From Selenomonas ruminantium AC2024 (GTDB taxonomy: Bacteria > Bacillota > Negativicutes > Selenomonadales > Selenomonadaceae), in the NCBI RefSeq assembly GCF_000687995.1, contig NZ_JIAC01000001.1:992001-1056000 (forward strand): 64,000 nucleotides of DNA, given 5' to 3'. The position numbers and the translations under genes are program-made. The notes beneath the pieces are model-generated. The model searched no databases. It worked only from the letters and a program-made list of their open reading frames with translations, and was not told the origin of the DNA. Positions 27,701 through 36,585 of this stretch are shown one piece after another (within the stretch, counting starts at the first letter, position 1; each line of letters begins with the position of its first letter).

Positions 27701-28239
27701 GTAAGGGCCCGGGCAAGGCATTCTTTGACATCATCCGCAAGGAAGTTCCGGGACTCGAAATCGTGGCGGAGGATTTGGGCATTATCACCGACGAAGTGGA
27801 AGCCCTGCGGGAGGACTGCGGCTTCCCGGGCATGAAAGTTCTGCACTTTACCCTGCACTTCAACGAACAGGGGCGGTTAGGCTTTGTGGCTCCGGAAAAC
27901 AGCATTGTCTATACCGGCACCCACGACAACAATACCACCGTGGGCTGGTACAAGCAGGACATCGATGAAGCCACCCGGGCTGCGGTGGCCGCCCTGCTGA
28001 ACAAGCCGATGGACAGACCCAAGGAGATTGCCAAAGGGCTGCTGAAATTTGCCTATGCGAGCGAGGCCAGATTGGCCATTGCGCCCATGCAGGATTTGCT
28101 CGGACTTGACGAGCGCGGCCGCATGAATACGCCAGGCACTGTAGGACTCAACTGGAAGTGGTGTCTGAAGCCGGATTATTTGCTGGAACTCGAACCGGCA
28201 GAACTGAAAGCCATGTGTAAAAAGTATGAACGTTGCTAA
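24766..28239 (+). CDS. GH13 alpha-glucan hydrolase fused to 4-alpha-glucanotransferase (GlgX/MalQ-type)
   Basis: 1157 residues from a TTG at 24766, 6 bases behind AAGGAGGGG; a longer reading from 24730 would contain the ribosome site. The N-terminal part (about 1-120) looks like a CBM34-type beta domain. A GH13 domain follows with YQIFPDRFYR near 143, nucleophile Asp351 in GWRLDVIDE, acid Glu in MIGEVWED and NLIGSHDVQR. From about residue 664 to the end it is a GH77 4-alpha-glucanotransferase with SPYQSPSAFAGNP, nucleophile Asp955 in VRIDHFRGFE, acid Glu in VAEDLG and GTHDNNTTVGWY. Together the halves could trim and disproportionate the short chains GlgP leaves. It is probably the last gene of the glg operon. 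Confidence 0.9.
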   Translation: MLVRNEVEHNSHNVYYRSPIGAAEAGSKVRLGLQIKSKQQINQVLLRLWQDQQGEKLLPLTTKDPQEAEVRYYSLEVEMPAKGCLLWYYFIISCSDGTCYYGNNMEHLGGSGGVYPNVPPSYQITVYNKGAKTPDWFKHAVMYQIFPDRFYRQGDKLIEKEGAVYHASWTDDPCYYKDPDTKEIVSYDFYGGNIAGIMAKLDYLKELGISVIYLNPVFESESNHHYDTGDYHKIDPILGTNEEFRDFVEVAKKKGIRIILDGVFSHTGSNSRYFNRKGKYEGVGAFQSEKSPYYEWYNFRNFPYEYDCWWNFDTLPNVTETNPSYMDFIYRAPDSVLHHWLSEGIAGWRLDVIDELPEPFSQGFYAELKKTDKDAVMIGEVWEDASNKIAYGTPRKYLCGQEMDSAMNYPFRKILLDYLLGYVTAHNTMLQLNSLRENYPRENFYAMMNLIGSHDVQRAITLLGETPYYDGMPAVEQCRAKLTPEMYKIGKARLKMAALFQMAYPGVPCIYYGDEIGMEGFKDPTNRRPYKWQGGDEELREYYRTIIKARNEHDALQTGELLSLTAEGDVLAFARVVRSGHDVFGADADSGAFIAVFNRSRSESHTVTLDISDFADGQFADMVAVEGVKVEKLVSVRGKLTVKMPPLTARLLEYEPLPRKYERGAGILLHPTCLPSKYGIGDMGKEAYKFVDFLAEAGQKVWQILPLGPVGFGYSPYQSPSAFAGNPLLIDVDELLEQGWLTPAEVKMPYASKSSFIDFERVISFKQKCFKKAWLAFQKSKDVEIKGQFQAFTEEAASWLDDYALFDAAKKDFKYKAWYEWPEPIKSRDKKALAKLAERLEENVGYAKFVQFIFHKQWSKLHEYAASKGIKIMGDMPIFISHDSADVWANQKLFDLNEDGTAKTVAGVPPDYFSANGQLWGNPQYDWKAMEKENYAWWKKRFENLHRLVDIVRIDHFRGFESYWEVDGKAETAINGHWRKGPGKAFFDIIRKEVPGLEIVAEDLGIITDEVEALREDCGFPGMKVLHFTLHFNEQGRLGFVAPENSIVYTGTHDNNTTVGWYKQDIDEATRAAVAALLNKPMDRPKEIAKGLLKFAYASEARLAIAPMQDLLGLDERGRMNTPGTVGLNWKWCLKPDYLLELEPAELKAMCKKYERC

Positions 28240-28265
28240 GCACGTTTCGCTATTTTGATTGGGAC

Positions 28266-28311
28266 TACCACCAAAGTAGTAGAATGACTCATATTATATA
28301 CTTTGGTGGTA
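28266..28311. repeat. 13-bp perfect inverted repeat after the glycogen operon
   Basis: TACCACCAAAGTA (28266-28278) and its exact complement (28299-28311) around a 20-base AT-rich centre, 27 bases after the last glg gene. No T tract follows, so it may be a 3'-end stabiliser or a protein site rather than a terminator. Confidence 0.5.
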
Positions 28312-28430
28312 TTGTCCTTGGTAATATTCAATCGTATAATAGCAATTGTCACTTGGGGAAGTGATGACACACATGCCTTTCTTTGTGAAATAAAGTGGGG
28401 AAGCTTTACAGGTAAAGGAATTATTATGAT

Positions 28431-28466
28431 AAAAGCCGCAGGTTATCGTGCCTGCGGCTTTTCCTT
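28431..28466 (+). terminator. Probable terminator of the glycogen operon
   Basis: 12-bp perfect stem (28431-28442 with 28451-28462), 8-base loop, followed by TTTTCCTTTTT. Confidence 0.85.
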
Positions 28467-28481
28467 TTTGAGTTTTATATA

Positions 28482-28620
28482 AAAAAATCCTGCCATGGGG
28501 AATGGCAGGTAAAAGTTGGGAATGCTTCACCCGGTTAGGATAAAAGCTCTATATAAAATCAGTACGCTCGCTGTGAGAATAAAAATATTACCGATTAAGG
28601 AAACATCCCTATGTCACAAC
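28482..28620 (-). ncRNA. Predicted small RNA, divergent from guaA
   Basis: A complete minus-strand transcription unit with no reading frame. The promoter is at 28627-28655. The end is an intrinsic terminator: stem 28489-28496 with 28502-28509, followed on this strand by a run of T at 28481-28488. The RNA would be about 139 nt. Its inside can form a rod: GGGATG near the 5' end can pair with CATTCCC near 28525, then CGGT with ACCG, with bulges between. A rod with bulges recalls 6S RNA, but I did not recognise any conserved 6S sequence. Existence of the unit is fairly well supported; its identity is not. Confidence 0.5.
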
Positions 28621-28626
28621 GGTGCT

Positions 28627-28655
28627 ATTATAGCAAGTTCCCAACGTCCAGGCAA
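28627..28655 (-). promoter_or_regulatory. Promoter of the predicted small RNA
   Basis: On the minus strand: TTGCCT (28650-28655), 17-base spacer, perfect TATAAT (28627-28632), also with a TGC extension before the -10. Confidence 0.7.
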
Positions 28656-28765
28656 GCGAAGAAAATGGGAGGATTAAGGAGAAAGATGGTCATATAGGCA
28701 GATATTCAGCTGTATACAGGAATAAAACAATTTTTTTAGTTCTTTGTTGAAAATATGCTGACCGC

Positions 28766-28794
28766 TTTTAATTCGTGTGTCCTTATGATATAAT
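28766..28794 (+). promoter_or_regulatory. guaA promoter (extended -10)
   Basis: TGATATAAT gives a perfect extended -10 (TATAAT at 28789-28794). The -35 region (TTTTAA, 28766-28771) is weak, as is usual for extended -10 promoters. Confidence 0.6.
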
Positions 28795-28839
28795 CGTTAA
28801 AAAGCTTTATGGACATATAGAAAACAGGAGGAAGATATT

Positions 28840-30393
28840 TTGAGCAAGCCGGCAAATGAAATGATTTTGGTGTTGGATTTCGGCGGGCAGTACAATCAGC
28901 TGATTGCCCGGCGGGTGCGGGAAAACCATGTGTATTGCGAAGTACATCCGCATACATTGTCTTTGGATGCGATTCGGGAAATGGCACCCAAGGGCATTAT
29001 CCTCACTGGCGGCCCCAACAGCGTGTATAAGGAAGATTCGGCTACTTGCAGCGAAGAACTCTTTAAGCTGGGCATTCCGGTGCTGGGCATCTGCTATGGT
29101 TCCCAGCTGATGGCCCATAAGCTGGGCGGCAAGGTGGATACGGCACCTACCAGCGAATACGGCAAGACGGAAGTCACCATCAAAGAGCAGGCTTCGAAGC
29201 TCTTTGCGGGTGTGGAGGCCAAGACCATCTGCTGGATGAGCCATACGGATTATATCGCCAGTGCCCCGGCTTCTTTCAAGGTTACGGCAGATACTCCTGT
29301 TTGTCCGGTGGCCGCCATGGAAAATGCGGCGGAAAACCTCTATGCCGTGCAGTTCCATCCGGAAGTTATGCATACGGTGCAGGGGCAGACCATGCTCAAG
29401 AACTTCGTCTACAATGTTTGCGGCTGTGCCGGTGACTGGAAGATGGATTCCTTCGTGGAAAAGACCATTGCGGAACTCAAGGCAAAAATCGGTGGTGGCA
29501 AGGCGCTCTGCGCTCTGTCCGGCGGCGTGGATTCGTCTGTGGCAGCTGTCCTCATGTCCAAGGCCATCGGCAAGCAGCTGACCTGTGTGTTCGTTGACCA
29601 TGGCCTCTTGCGCAAAGATGAAGGTGACCAGGTAGAGGCAGTGTTTGGTGAAAACGGTCCCTATGATGTGAACTTTATCCGCGTAAATGCTAAGGACCGT
29701 TTCTATGCTAAGCTCAAAGGCGTAACGGAGCCGGAAGCCAAGCGCAAGATTATCGGCGAGGAATTTATCCGTGTGTTTGAGGAAGAAGCCAAGAAGATTG
29801 GTGCAGTGGACTTCCTCGTGCAGGGCACGATTTATCCGGATGTTATCGAAAGCGGTCTGGGTAAATCGGCTGTGATTAAATCCCATCACAACGTGGGCGG
29901 CCTGCCGGATTTTGTGGACTTCAAGGAAATCGTGGAGCCTCTGCGCCTGCTCTTTAAGGATGAAGTGCGCAACGCCGGCCGTGAACTGGGCATTCCCGAA
30001 TATCTCGTGAGCCGTCAGCCGTTCCCAGGGCCGGGGCTTGGCATCCGCATCATCGGTGAGGTTACGGAAGAAAAGGTCAAAATCGTGCAGGAAGCGGATG
30101 CCATCTACCGTGAAGAAGTGGCTAAAGCCGGTGCTGACAAGAATCTGGGCCAGTATTTTGCCGCGCTTACCAATATGCGCTCCGTTGGCGTTATGGGTGA
30201 CGGTCGTACCTATGATTACGCCATTGCCCTGCGGGCGGTTATGACTTCTGACTTTATGACGGCGGAAAGCGCACAGCTTCCCTGGGAAGTTCTGCAGACG
30301 GTTACCACGCGTATCGTCAACGAAGTCAAGGGCGTCAACCGCGTCATGTACGACTGCACGGGCAAGCCGCCTGCAACCATTGAGTTTGAATAA
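28840..30393 (+). CDS. guaA: GMP synthase (glutamine-hydrolysing) GuaA
   Basis: 517 residues, TTG start behind AGGAGGAAG. It converts XMP to GMP with glutamine and ATP. The N-terminal class I amidotransferase shows the GGPNSVY oxyanion segment, the nucleophile Cys in GICYGSQLM near residue 84 and the His/Glu in QFHPEV near 173. The ATP pyrophosphatase domain has the P-loop SGGVDSS near 229. The C-terminal dimerisation domain ends in the typical KPPATIEFE. It is a single gene with its own promoter and terminator. Confidence 0.97.
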   Translation: MSKPANEMILVLDFGGQYNQLIARRVRENHVYCEVHPHTLSLDAIREMAPKGIILTGGPNSVYKEDSATCSEELFKLGIPVLGICYGSQLMAHKLGGKVDTAPTSEYGKTEVTIKEQASKLFAGVEAKTICWMSHTDYIASAPASFKVTADTPVCPVAAMENAAENLYAVQFHPEVMHTVQGQTMLKNFVYNVCGCAGDWKMDSFVEKTIAELKAKIGGGKALCALSGGVDSSVAAVLMSKAIGKQLTCVFVDHGLLRKDEGDQVEAVFGENGPYDVNFIRVNAKDRFYAKLKGVTEPEAKRKIIGEEFIRVFEEEAKKIGAVDFLVQGTIYPDVIESGLGKSAVIKSHHNVGGLPDFVDFKEIVEPLRLLFKDEVRNAGRELGIPEYLVSRQPFPGPGLGIRIIGEVTEEKVKIVQEADAIYREEVAKAGADKNLGQYFAALTNMRSVGVMGDGRTYDYAIALRAVMTSDFMTAESAQLPWEVLQTVTTRIVNEVKGVNRVMYDCTGKPPATIEFE

Positions 30394-30454
30394 GAATTTT
30401 TCTTCGTGCACAACAAATTAAATTTTCATTAAAATTTGTGATTAGCTATTAATT

Positions 30455-30496
30455 AATCCTGCATTTATACGATAGTATAGATGCAGGATTTTTTCT
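30455..30496 (+). terminator. guaA terminator
   Basis: 10-bp stem (30455-30464 with 30481-30490) with a 16-base loop, followed by a TTTTTT run. Confidence 0.8.
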
Positions 30497-30521
30497 GACG
30501 TTTGTGGAAAGGAGGATACGC

Positions 30522-30848
30522 ATGAGTATTAATACGATTGCGTCAACCAGCAGCCTCAATTACTGGCAGCAGGAAGCCAAAGCCAGAACCGATTACAATC
30601 TGCATTCGGCGGCGGGAACTTTTGGCCAGATTCTGGCTAAGCTGACATCGAGCGAGGCTGCAGCGGATTCCGAAGTGGAAAGTGGTGTGGGGGCAGTGAC
30701 CCTGACCAAACTGCTGGCGGATGGTTCGCTGGTCATTCTGAAGGTGGAAGGAAACCGTGTGATTTCCGAAGCCAAACTGGATGGCACGAGCGTACTGGAA
30801 CAGCAGCATCTGCTGGGGAATACGGTTTCAGCCAGTACGACGGCTTGA
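30522..30848 (+). CDS. Small protein, function unknown
   Basis: 108 residues from the ATG at 30522, 6 bases behind AAGGAGG; an upstream GTG at 30504 precedes the ribosome site and is rejected. Not recognised. It has no signal peptide or membrane span. The first half is rich in Ser, Ala and Gln (TIASTSSLNYWQQEAKAR); the second half looks beta-rich (TLTKLLADGSLVILKVEGNRVISEAKLDG). It is isolated between guaA and eno with a strong terminator after it. The ribosome site and terminator are the main evidence that it is real. Confidence 0.65.
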   Translation: MSINTIASTSSLNYWQQEAKARTDYNLHSAAGTFGQILAKLTSSEAAADSEVESGVGAVTLTKLLADGSLVILKVEGNRVISEAKLDGTSVLEQQHLLGNTVSASTTA

Positions 30849-30932
30849 TGCCAAAGGCTGATGAAGGGATTAAAATGCTAGACTCGCTGTGAGGAGATGG
30901 CGGGAAAGGGAATTATGGATAAGGGAATAGCC

Positions 30933-30975
30933 AAAAGGTTCTGACCGGTCAGTTGATTGGTCAGAACCTTTTTTT
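30933..30975 (+). terminator. Terminator after the 108-residue protein gene
   Basis: 14-bp stem (30933-30946 with 30959-30972), 12-base loop, T run. It lies 85 bases after the stop; the interval holds no gene. Confidence 0.85.
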
Positions 30976-31000
30976 ATGTGGTCTTTGTGTCATAGGCATA

Positions 31001-31158
31001 ACAAAAGGCCACGGAGTGGGATTGACTCCGTGGCCCTCTAGGGAAGGGATGATAAAAAATTTGAGAAATGGGAAGCAAGAAGGGTGGGATATTCCTTCTT
31101 GTCTAGGGAATCAATAAGAACACCAGCCTGGGGGATTAACCAAGCAGTTCTTATCGAC
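31001..31158 (-). ncRNA. Predicted small RNA, divergent from eno
   Basis: A second minus-strand unit. It has an extended -10 promoter (TGCTATTAT, 31165-31173 on this strand) and a strong terminator (11-bp stem 31007-31017 with 31025-31035, then TTTTGTT). The RNA would be about 158 nt. GGATG at the 5' end can pair with CATCC near 31045-31049, enclosing two hairpins: ATAAGAAC/GTTCTTAT (about 31154-31117) and CAAGAAGG/CCTTCTTG (about 31103-31078). No reading frame of note. It resembles the guaA-side unit in position and layout; whether the two are homologous is unclear. Confidence 0.5.
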
Positions 31159-31248
31159 ATCCTTATAATAGCAAAGTTTTATGAAAAGAATATGTAACTT
31201 GAGTTACAAAAAAAGAAAAAATGTATTTTTTTTGCGAGATTTATGATA

Positions 31249-32620
<1,372 letters not shown>

Positions 32621-32638
32621 GCCAATTCTTTTCTGAAT

Positions 32639-32727
32639 AAAATCACCTCATATCCGAAGTGTTTTCAGCTATTTCTAATCAATTTGTGGTAGAATAAAGC
32701 AAATGCTTATGGATATGAGGTGATTTT
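32639..32727 (+). promoter_or_regulatory. 17-bp inverted repeat: eno terminator that contains the next gene's ribosome site
   Basis: 32639-32655 is the exact complement of 32711-32727, and the right arm runs into a T stretch, so for transcripts from eno it is a terminator. The same right arm contains the GAGGTG ribosome site (32717-32722) of the M48 protease gene, whose TTG start lies just after it. The 55-base loop holds a possible -10 (TAGAAT, 32690-32695). Confidence 0.6.
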
Positions 32728-32728
32728 T

Positions 32729-34546
32729 TTGTGGAAGAATAGCAAATGGCATAAAAAATTGACGGCTCTTATCGTGATGGGGGCCTTGGGAATAAGTGTG
32801 GCGGCGCCGCTGCCCAAAGCGGAGGCGGTGGATGCCTGGGGGGCAGCAGCGCAGGCCTTGGGCGTTTATGCGGCCTATAAGTCCAGTCTGGCAGGCATTC
32901 TGGCGCTGGGCAATGATGTCAATGCCCAGGTGCAGAGTCGGATTCAGGATGTGCAGAAGAATGGCCTTGATGGCAATGACAACGATGTGCAGGTGGTGAA
33001 TTCCGTCATGGCACAGCTGCTGGCGAAGGGGAACTATGTGCTCAAGGTCAATTCCCTGCCCTTTGTCTGGGCCGTGAACGACAGCAAGGATTTCAATGCC
33101 GCCTGCTATCCTACCAATTACATCAGCATCAACCGGGCCTTGGTGCGGGGTCTTAATATGGAACCGGATGAGCTGGCGTCGGTATTCGCCCATGAAATGA
33201 CGCATGGCCTCGAACAGCACAGTGCCAAGAATTATGCCCAGGCGGTGGCGCAGTACATGGGCATGAGCATGATTAATATGGATACCAACTCCATGGACTG
33301 GAATAAGCTCAACGGTTTGGTGAACTATTCCATTGCCAAGAACATCACGTTGCCCACAGAGTACGAGGCCGACGAGGGCGGCTTTTACCTGATGGCCAGT
33401 GCCGGTTTCAATCCCGGCGGCGGAGCTGCGGCCATGGCCCGCATGGCCTACTACCTGACCTATGAAACGCAGAATTTCCTGGAATATCAAGACCCGGACA
33501 CCAAGCGGCAGGAGCGGGAAAGCTACAGCGACCATCCCGAGACGAAACTGCGGGAAGACAAGCTGGCGCAGATGATGTCCGATTATGGCTGCGCACATGT
33601 GACGGTAAAGGATAGGAAGGACATCTATGTGGATGGGGAAAAGCTGCTTTCGGCAGAGTCCACTTCCGAGGATTACGACAATACAGCGGAAACGGCTTAT
33701 CTGGTGGCTGGTGCGCTGGCCAAGGCCTTCCATGATTACGACAGCATCACGGGCTGGAATTTCCGTCAGGATGGGCAGGGGAATCTGACCTGTCTTTCGA
33801 ATGACAGGGTGAATGCGCTGCTGCAGAAGTTTCTAGTAAAGGCGCAGGCCGGAGCAAAACTCCAGTCCCTGGTGGAAAGAGCCTATGCCGGGGAAGCGGC
33901 CAGCGGTGCCCGTAACAAGATGCTGGCTGAAGAAAGTAAGCGGAACCAGAAGCTGGCCGAACGACGAGAAGAAGTGTTAAACGCTGACGGCAAGGCGGTC
34001 AAGAAGCTGCGGGAGAATGCGGACGCCTACAGTGATTACGGTCAGGGCGACAAGGCGTTGGCGCAGATGCAGCGGGTCTTGGCCAGCCGCAATATGGACA
34101 ATCTGGCGGAAAGTCAGGCCATCAACGCCCGGGCTAAGGCGGTAAGCGGTGACTTTGCCGGAGCGCTCAGCGAAGCGGATAAGGCGGTAGCTGCGGACAA
34201 TAAGAACATCTACACCTATTTGAACCGGGCCGACATCTATCATATGCTGGGCGAGCTGGACAAGGCGCTGGCAGATATCGCCCAAGCGAAGGAAATTGAC
34301 AAAAAGAACGCAGTTTCCTATTATTTGGCGGCGGTCATTGAAGATGAACAGGGCAACACGGAGCAGGCCAAGGCTGATTTTGCCGAGCTTTACCGTCTGC
34401 AGCCCAAGGCCGTGAGCCGTATTCCGGACGAATACCTGCAGGCCATTTCGCAGAAGGAATACGAGAAGCGCCAGAAGGATAAGGCGGAAGCGCGGAAAAA
34501 ATATGCCGAAGAATGGAAAAAGGCGCATAAGGACAAGGACAAATAA
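32729..34546 (+). CDS. Secreted M48-family metalloprotease with TPR-like C-terminus
   Basis: 605 residues from TTG at 32729. A cationic N-terminus and hydrophobic core ending AEAVDA (about residues 10-33) make a signal peptide, so the protein acts in the periplasm. The M48 zinc site is HEMTH (H155, H159) with the third ligand Glu213 in YEADEGG. The second half is helical, with a KNAVSYYLAAVIEDEQGN-type TPR stretch (about 460-560) and a highly charged Lys/Glu tail. It is similar in plan to BepA-type periplasmic chaperone-proteases of outer-membrane bacteria, though the order and length differ. Substrates are unknown. Confidence 0.85.
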   Translation: MWKNSKWHKKLTALIVMGALGISVAAPLPKAEAVDAWGAAAQALGVYAAYKSSLAGILALGNDVNAQVQSRIQDVQKNGLDGNDNDVQVVNSVMAQLLAKGNYVLKVNSLPFVWAVNDSKDFNAACYPTNYISINRALVRGLNMEPDELASVFAHEMTHGLEQHSAKNYAQAVAQYMGMSMINMDTNSMDWNKLNGLVNYSIAKNITLPTEYEADEGGFYLMASAGFNPGGGAAAMARMAYYLTYETQNFLEYQDPDTKRQERESYSDHPETKLREDKLAQMMSDYGCAHVTVKDRKDIYVDGEKLLSAESTSEDYDNTAETAYLVAGALAKAFHDYDSITGWNFRQDGQGNLTCLSNDRVNALLQKFLVKAQAGAKLQSLVERAYAGEAASGARNKMLAEESKRNQKLAERREEVLNADGKAVKKLRENADAYSDYGQGDKALAQMQRVLASRNMDNLAESQAINARAKAVSGDFAGALSEADKAVAADNKNIYTYLNRADIYHMLGELDKALADIAQAKEIDKKNAVSYYLAAVIEDEQGNTEQAKADFAELYRLQPKAVSRIPDEYLQAISQKEYEKRQKDKAEARKKYAEEWKKAHKDKDK

Positions 34547-34635
34547 AGCATAAAAGAACGGACAACAGCAATGCCACCTTTGATAATATGATGTATATCA
34601 GGGGGAAGATAGATATTATCGTTGCAAAAAGTTAG

Positions 34636-34698
34636 TTTTGACAAGTCAAAAACATTATGTTAAAGTGTGTTTATAAAGTTACTTTATAAACACACTTT
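34636..34698 (+). promoter_or_regulatory. Promoter and operator candidates of the ROK regulator
   Basis: TTGACA (34638-34643), 17-base spacer, TAAAGT (34661-34666). The -35 lies in a palindrome (TTTTGAC and GTCAAAA, 34636-34651). A second, perfect 17-bp inverted repeat (34662-34678 with 34682-34698, 3-base centre) covers the -10 and start point and ends in T, 15 bases before the gene. It could be an operator, an attenuator or both; ROK repressors commonly bind such palindromes. Confidence 0.55.
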
Positions 34699-34713
34699 TT
34701 TGAGGTTTGAAGC

Positions 34714-35700
34714 ATGGATAAAAAAGATATACGCAGGGCCAATATGCAGATTCTGCAGCAGGCACTGATGGACTTGGGTCAGGCAACCAAACCGCAGTTA
34801 GCTGAGGCTTCGGGATTCAGTGTGGTGACCGTCAACGCTTTGTTGAAAGAATTGGTGGAAGCAGGTGTGGCCGAAACAGTGGAGGCGGCAGTTCCTGGAG
34901 AGGCGGGCGGCAGACCAGCCCAGAAGTTTGCTTACTGCCGCAACCGGAAGCTGGTGCTATTGCTCTATATGTTTGAGGAGCAGGGCCGGGATAAGCTGGT
35001 GCTGGCCGTGGAAAACCTGCTGGGGGAAATTATCTGGCAGAAGGATGTGTTTCCTGTTGAGATTACGGAAGCGGTTTTGCTGGCGGAACTGCAAGAAGCC
35101 AGCAAGGAATTTCCTGAAGTCTGCCAGATACTGCTGGGGATGCCCGGTGTGGAAGTGGCAGGCAAAATGCTGGTTATTGACTATCCTGAGCTGCGGGATT
35201 TGACTTTGACATTTGACTTGTCAAAAAAGCTGGGCTTACCGGTCCATTTTTGCAATGATATCAATGCGGCGGTGAGCGGGTACGGCAGGGCTTGCCCAAA
35301 CGCTGATGAGGAAACCATTGTCGGCCTTTACTGGCCCCACGGCTATCCGCCAGGAGCGGGGATTTTGCTGGGTGGCAGACTTTATACAGGCCGGGATGGT
35401 ATTGCCGGGGAAGTGGGCTGCCGTTTTTCGTCTGGTGAGTCCTATCAGGAAGGCGATTTTTCCCGGATGGCGGCCACGGAAATCATCCGGCTGGTGCGGT
35501 ATTGGAATCCCCATCGGTTAGCGATTTACCGGGAAGGACTGACGGAAGGCGAGTTGGCTGGAATCCTGACGGAATGTCAACAGGAACTGCCCCGCGAATT
35601 GCTGCCGCAGGTAGAGCTTAGCGTCTCTTTTGCACAGGATTATGTGGCGGGGCTACAGCAGATAGGAAGAGAATTGATTTGCGCTGAGGGAGGCTGTTAA
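34714..35700 (+). CDS. ROK-family transcriptional regulator
   Basis: 328 residues. An N-terminal winged helix-turn-helix (about 5-60, KPQLAEASGFSVVTVNALLKEL) is joined to a ROK sugar-kinase-like domain with CNDINAAVSGYG near residue 186 and GAGILLGGRLYTGRDGIAGEVGC near 214. Such proteins usually repress sugar uptake genes and are released by a sugar ligand. The canonical ROK zinc cysteines of the CxCGxxGC type are not evident, and the N-terminal ATP loop is not recognisable, so kinase activity is unlikely. It starts an operon with a phosphatase and a transporter. Confidence 0.85.
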   Translation: MDKKDIRRANMQILQQALMDLGQATKPQLAEASGFSVVTVNALLKELVEAGVAETVEAAVPGEAGGRPAQKFAYCRNRKLVLLLYMFEEQGRDKLVLAVENLLGEIIWQKDVFPVEITEAVLLAELQEASKEFPEVCQILLGMPGVEVAGKMLVIDYPELRDLTLTFDLSKKLGLPVHFCNDINAAVSGYGRACPNADEETIVGLYWPHGYPPGAGILLGGRLYTGRDGIAGEVGCRFSSGESYQEGDFSRMAATEIIRLVRYWNPHRLAIYREGLTEGELAGILTECQQELPRELLPQVELSVSFAQDYVAGLQQIGRELICAEGGC

Positions 35701-35701
35701 G

Positions 35702-36568
35702 ATGCTGGCAGATTATCATGTGCATACGGAATTCAGTGATGATTCCCAGGAATTGATGGAGGAACAGGTCAAAAAGGCCATCGATCTGGGGCTGGACGAG
35801 CTTTGCATCACCGACCATGTGGACTATGGTGTCAAAAAGGATTGGACGGAGGGCGATATCGTGTATCGGCCCGGTGACGGCATCGGGCTGGCCATAGAGG
35901 AGCAGCAGCCCTTGGCTAATGTGGATTATCCGGCGTATTTTGCCAAGTTCCGCCGCTTGCGCGATGAATTCAGCCGGGAGATTAACCTGCGCTGCGGCTT
36001 GGAATTTGGCGTGCAGACGGGGACGATTCACCGCTATGAGGAACTCTTTGCCCGGTATGAACAGGAGCTGGATTTCGTTTTGCTCTCCATCCATCAGGTG
36101 GAGAACAAGGAATTTTGGAATCAGGAGTTTCAGCAGGGGCGGACGCAGAAAGAATACAATGAGCGATATTATCAGGAAATGTACAACGTGATTAAGGCTT
36201 TCAAGCATTATTCTGTGCTGGCCCATGTGAATCTGATCAGCCGCTATGACAAGCAGGGCAAATATCCCTTTGCCGCGGTTCGGGATATGGTGGCGGAAAT
36301 ATTAAAGCTGGCCATCGCAGACGGCAAGGGGATTGAACTTAATACATCGTCCTGGCATTACGGCCTTGATGATACCATGCCTTCCCGTGATATTTTGCGC
36401 TTGTATAAGGATTTGGGCGGTAAGATTATCACCATTGGCTCCGATGCCCATTCCACGAAATATCTGGCGGATCATATGCGCGACGCCTGGGAAATCCTGG
36501 TCAATGAAATCGGCTTCGCCAAAATCTATACCTTTGCACATGGCGAGCCTATAGCCCACGATTTTTAA
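35702..36568 (+). CDS. PHP-domain phosphatase (histidinol-phosphatase HisJ-like)
   Basis: 288 residues, PHP superfamily. The metal-binding DYHVHTEFSDDS is at residues 4-15, CITDHVDYG near 38, and the last ligands are in TIGSDAHSTKYL near 247. The family includes histidinol-phosphate phosphatase, but no his genes are nearby; the ROK regulator and MFS neighbours suggest instead a sugar or other phosphate ester. It begins 1 base after the regulator stop with GAGGGAGG upstream, so it is in the same transcript. Confidence 0.8.
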   Translation: MLADYHVHTEFSDDSQELMEEQVKKAIDLGLDELCITDHVDYGVKKDWTEGDIVYRPGDGIGLAIEEQQPLANVDYPAYFAKFRRLRDEFSREINLRCGLEFGVQTGTIHRYEELFARYEQELDFVLLSIHQVENKEFWNQEFQQGRTQKEYNERYYQEMYNVIKAFKHYSVLAHVNLISRYDKQGKYPFAAVRDMVAEILKLAIADGKGIELNTSSWHYGLDDTMPSRDILRLYKDLGGKIITIGSDAHSTKYLADHMRDAWEILVNEIGFAKIYTFAHGEPIAHDF

Positions 36569-36585
36569 TTCGACGAGAGGATTTT

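Noticed and set aside
28240-28839. Purine riboswitch in front of guaA
   Set aside because: No purine-aptamer core was seen on the + strand; the structure there fits a minus-strand promoter-to-terminator unit better.
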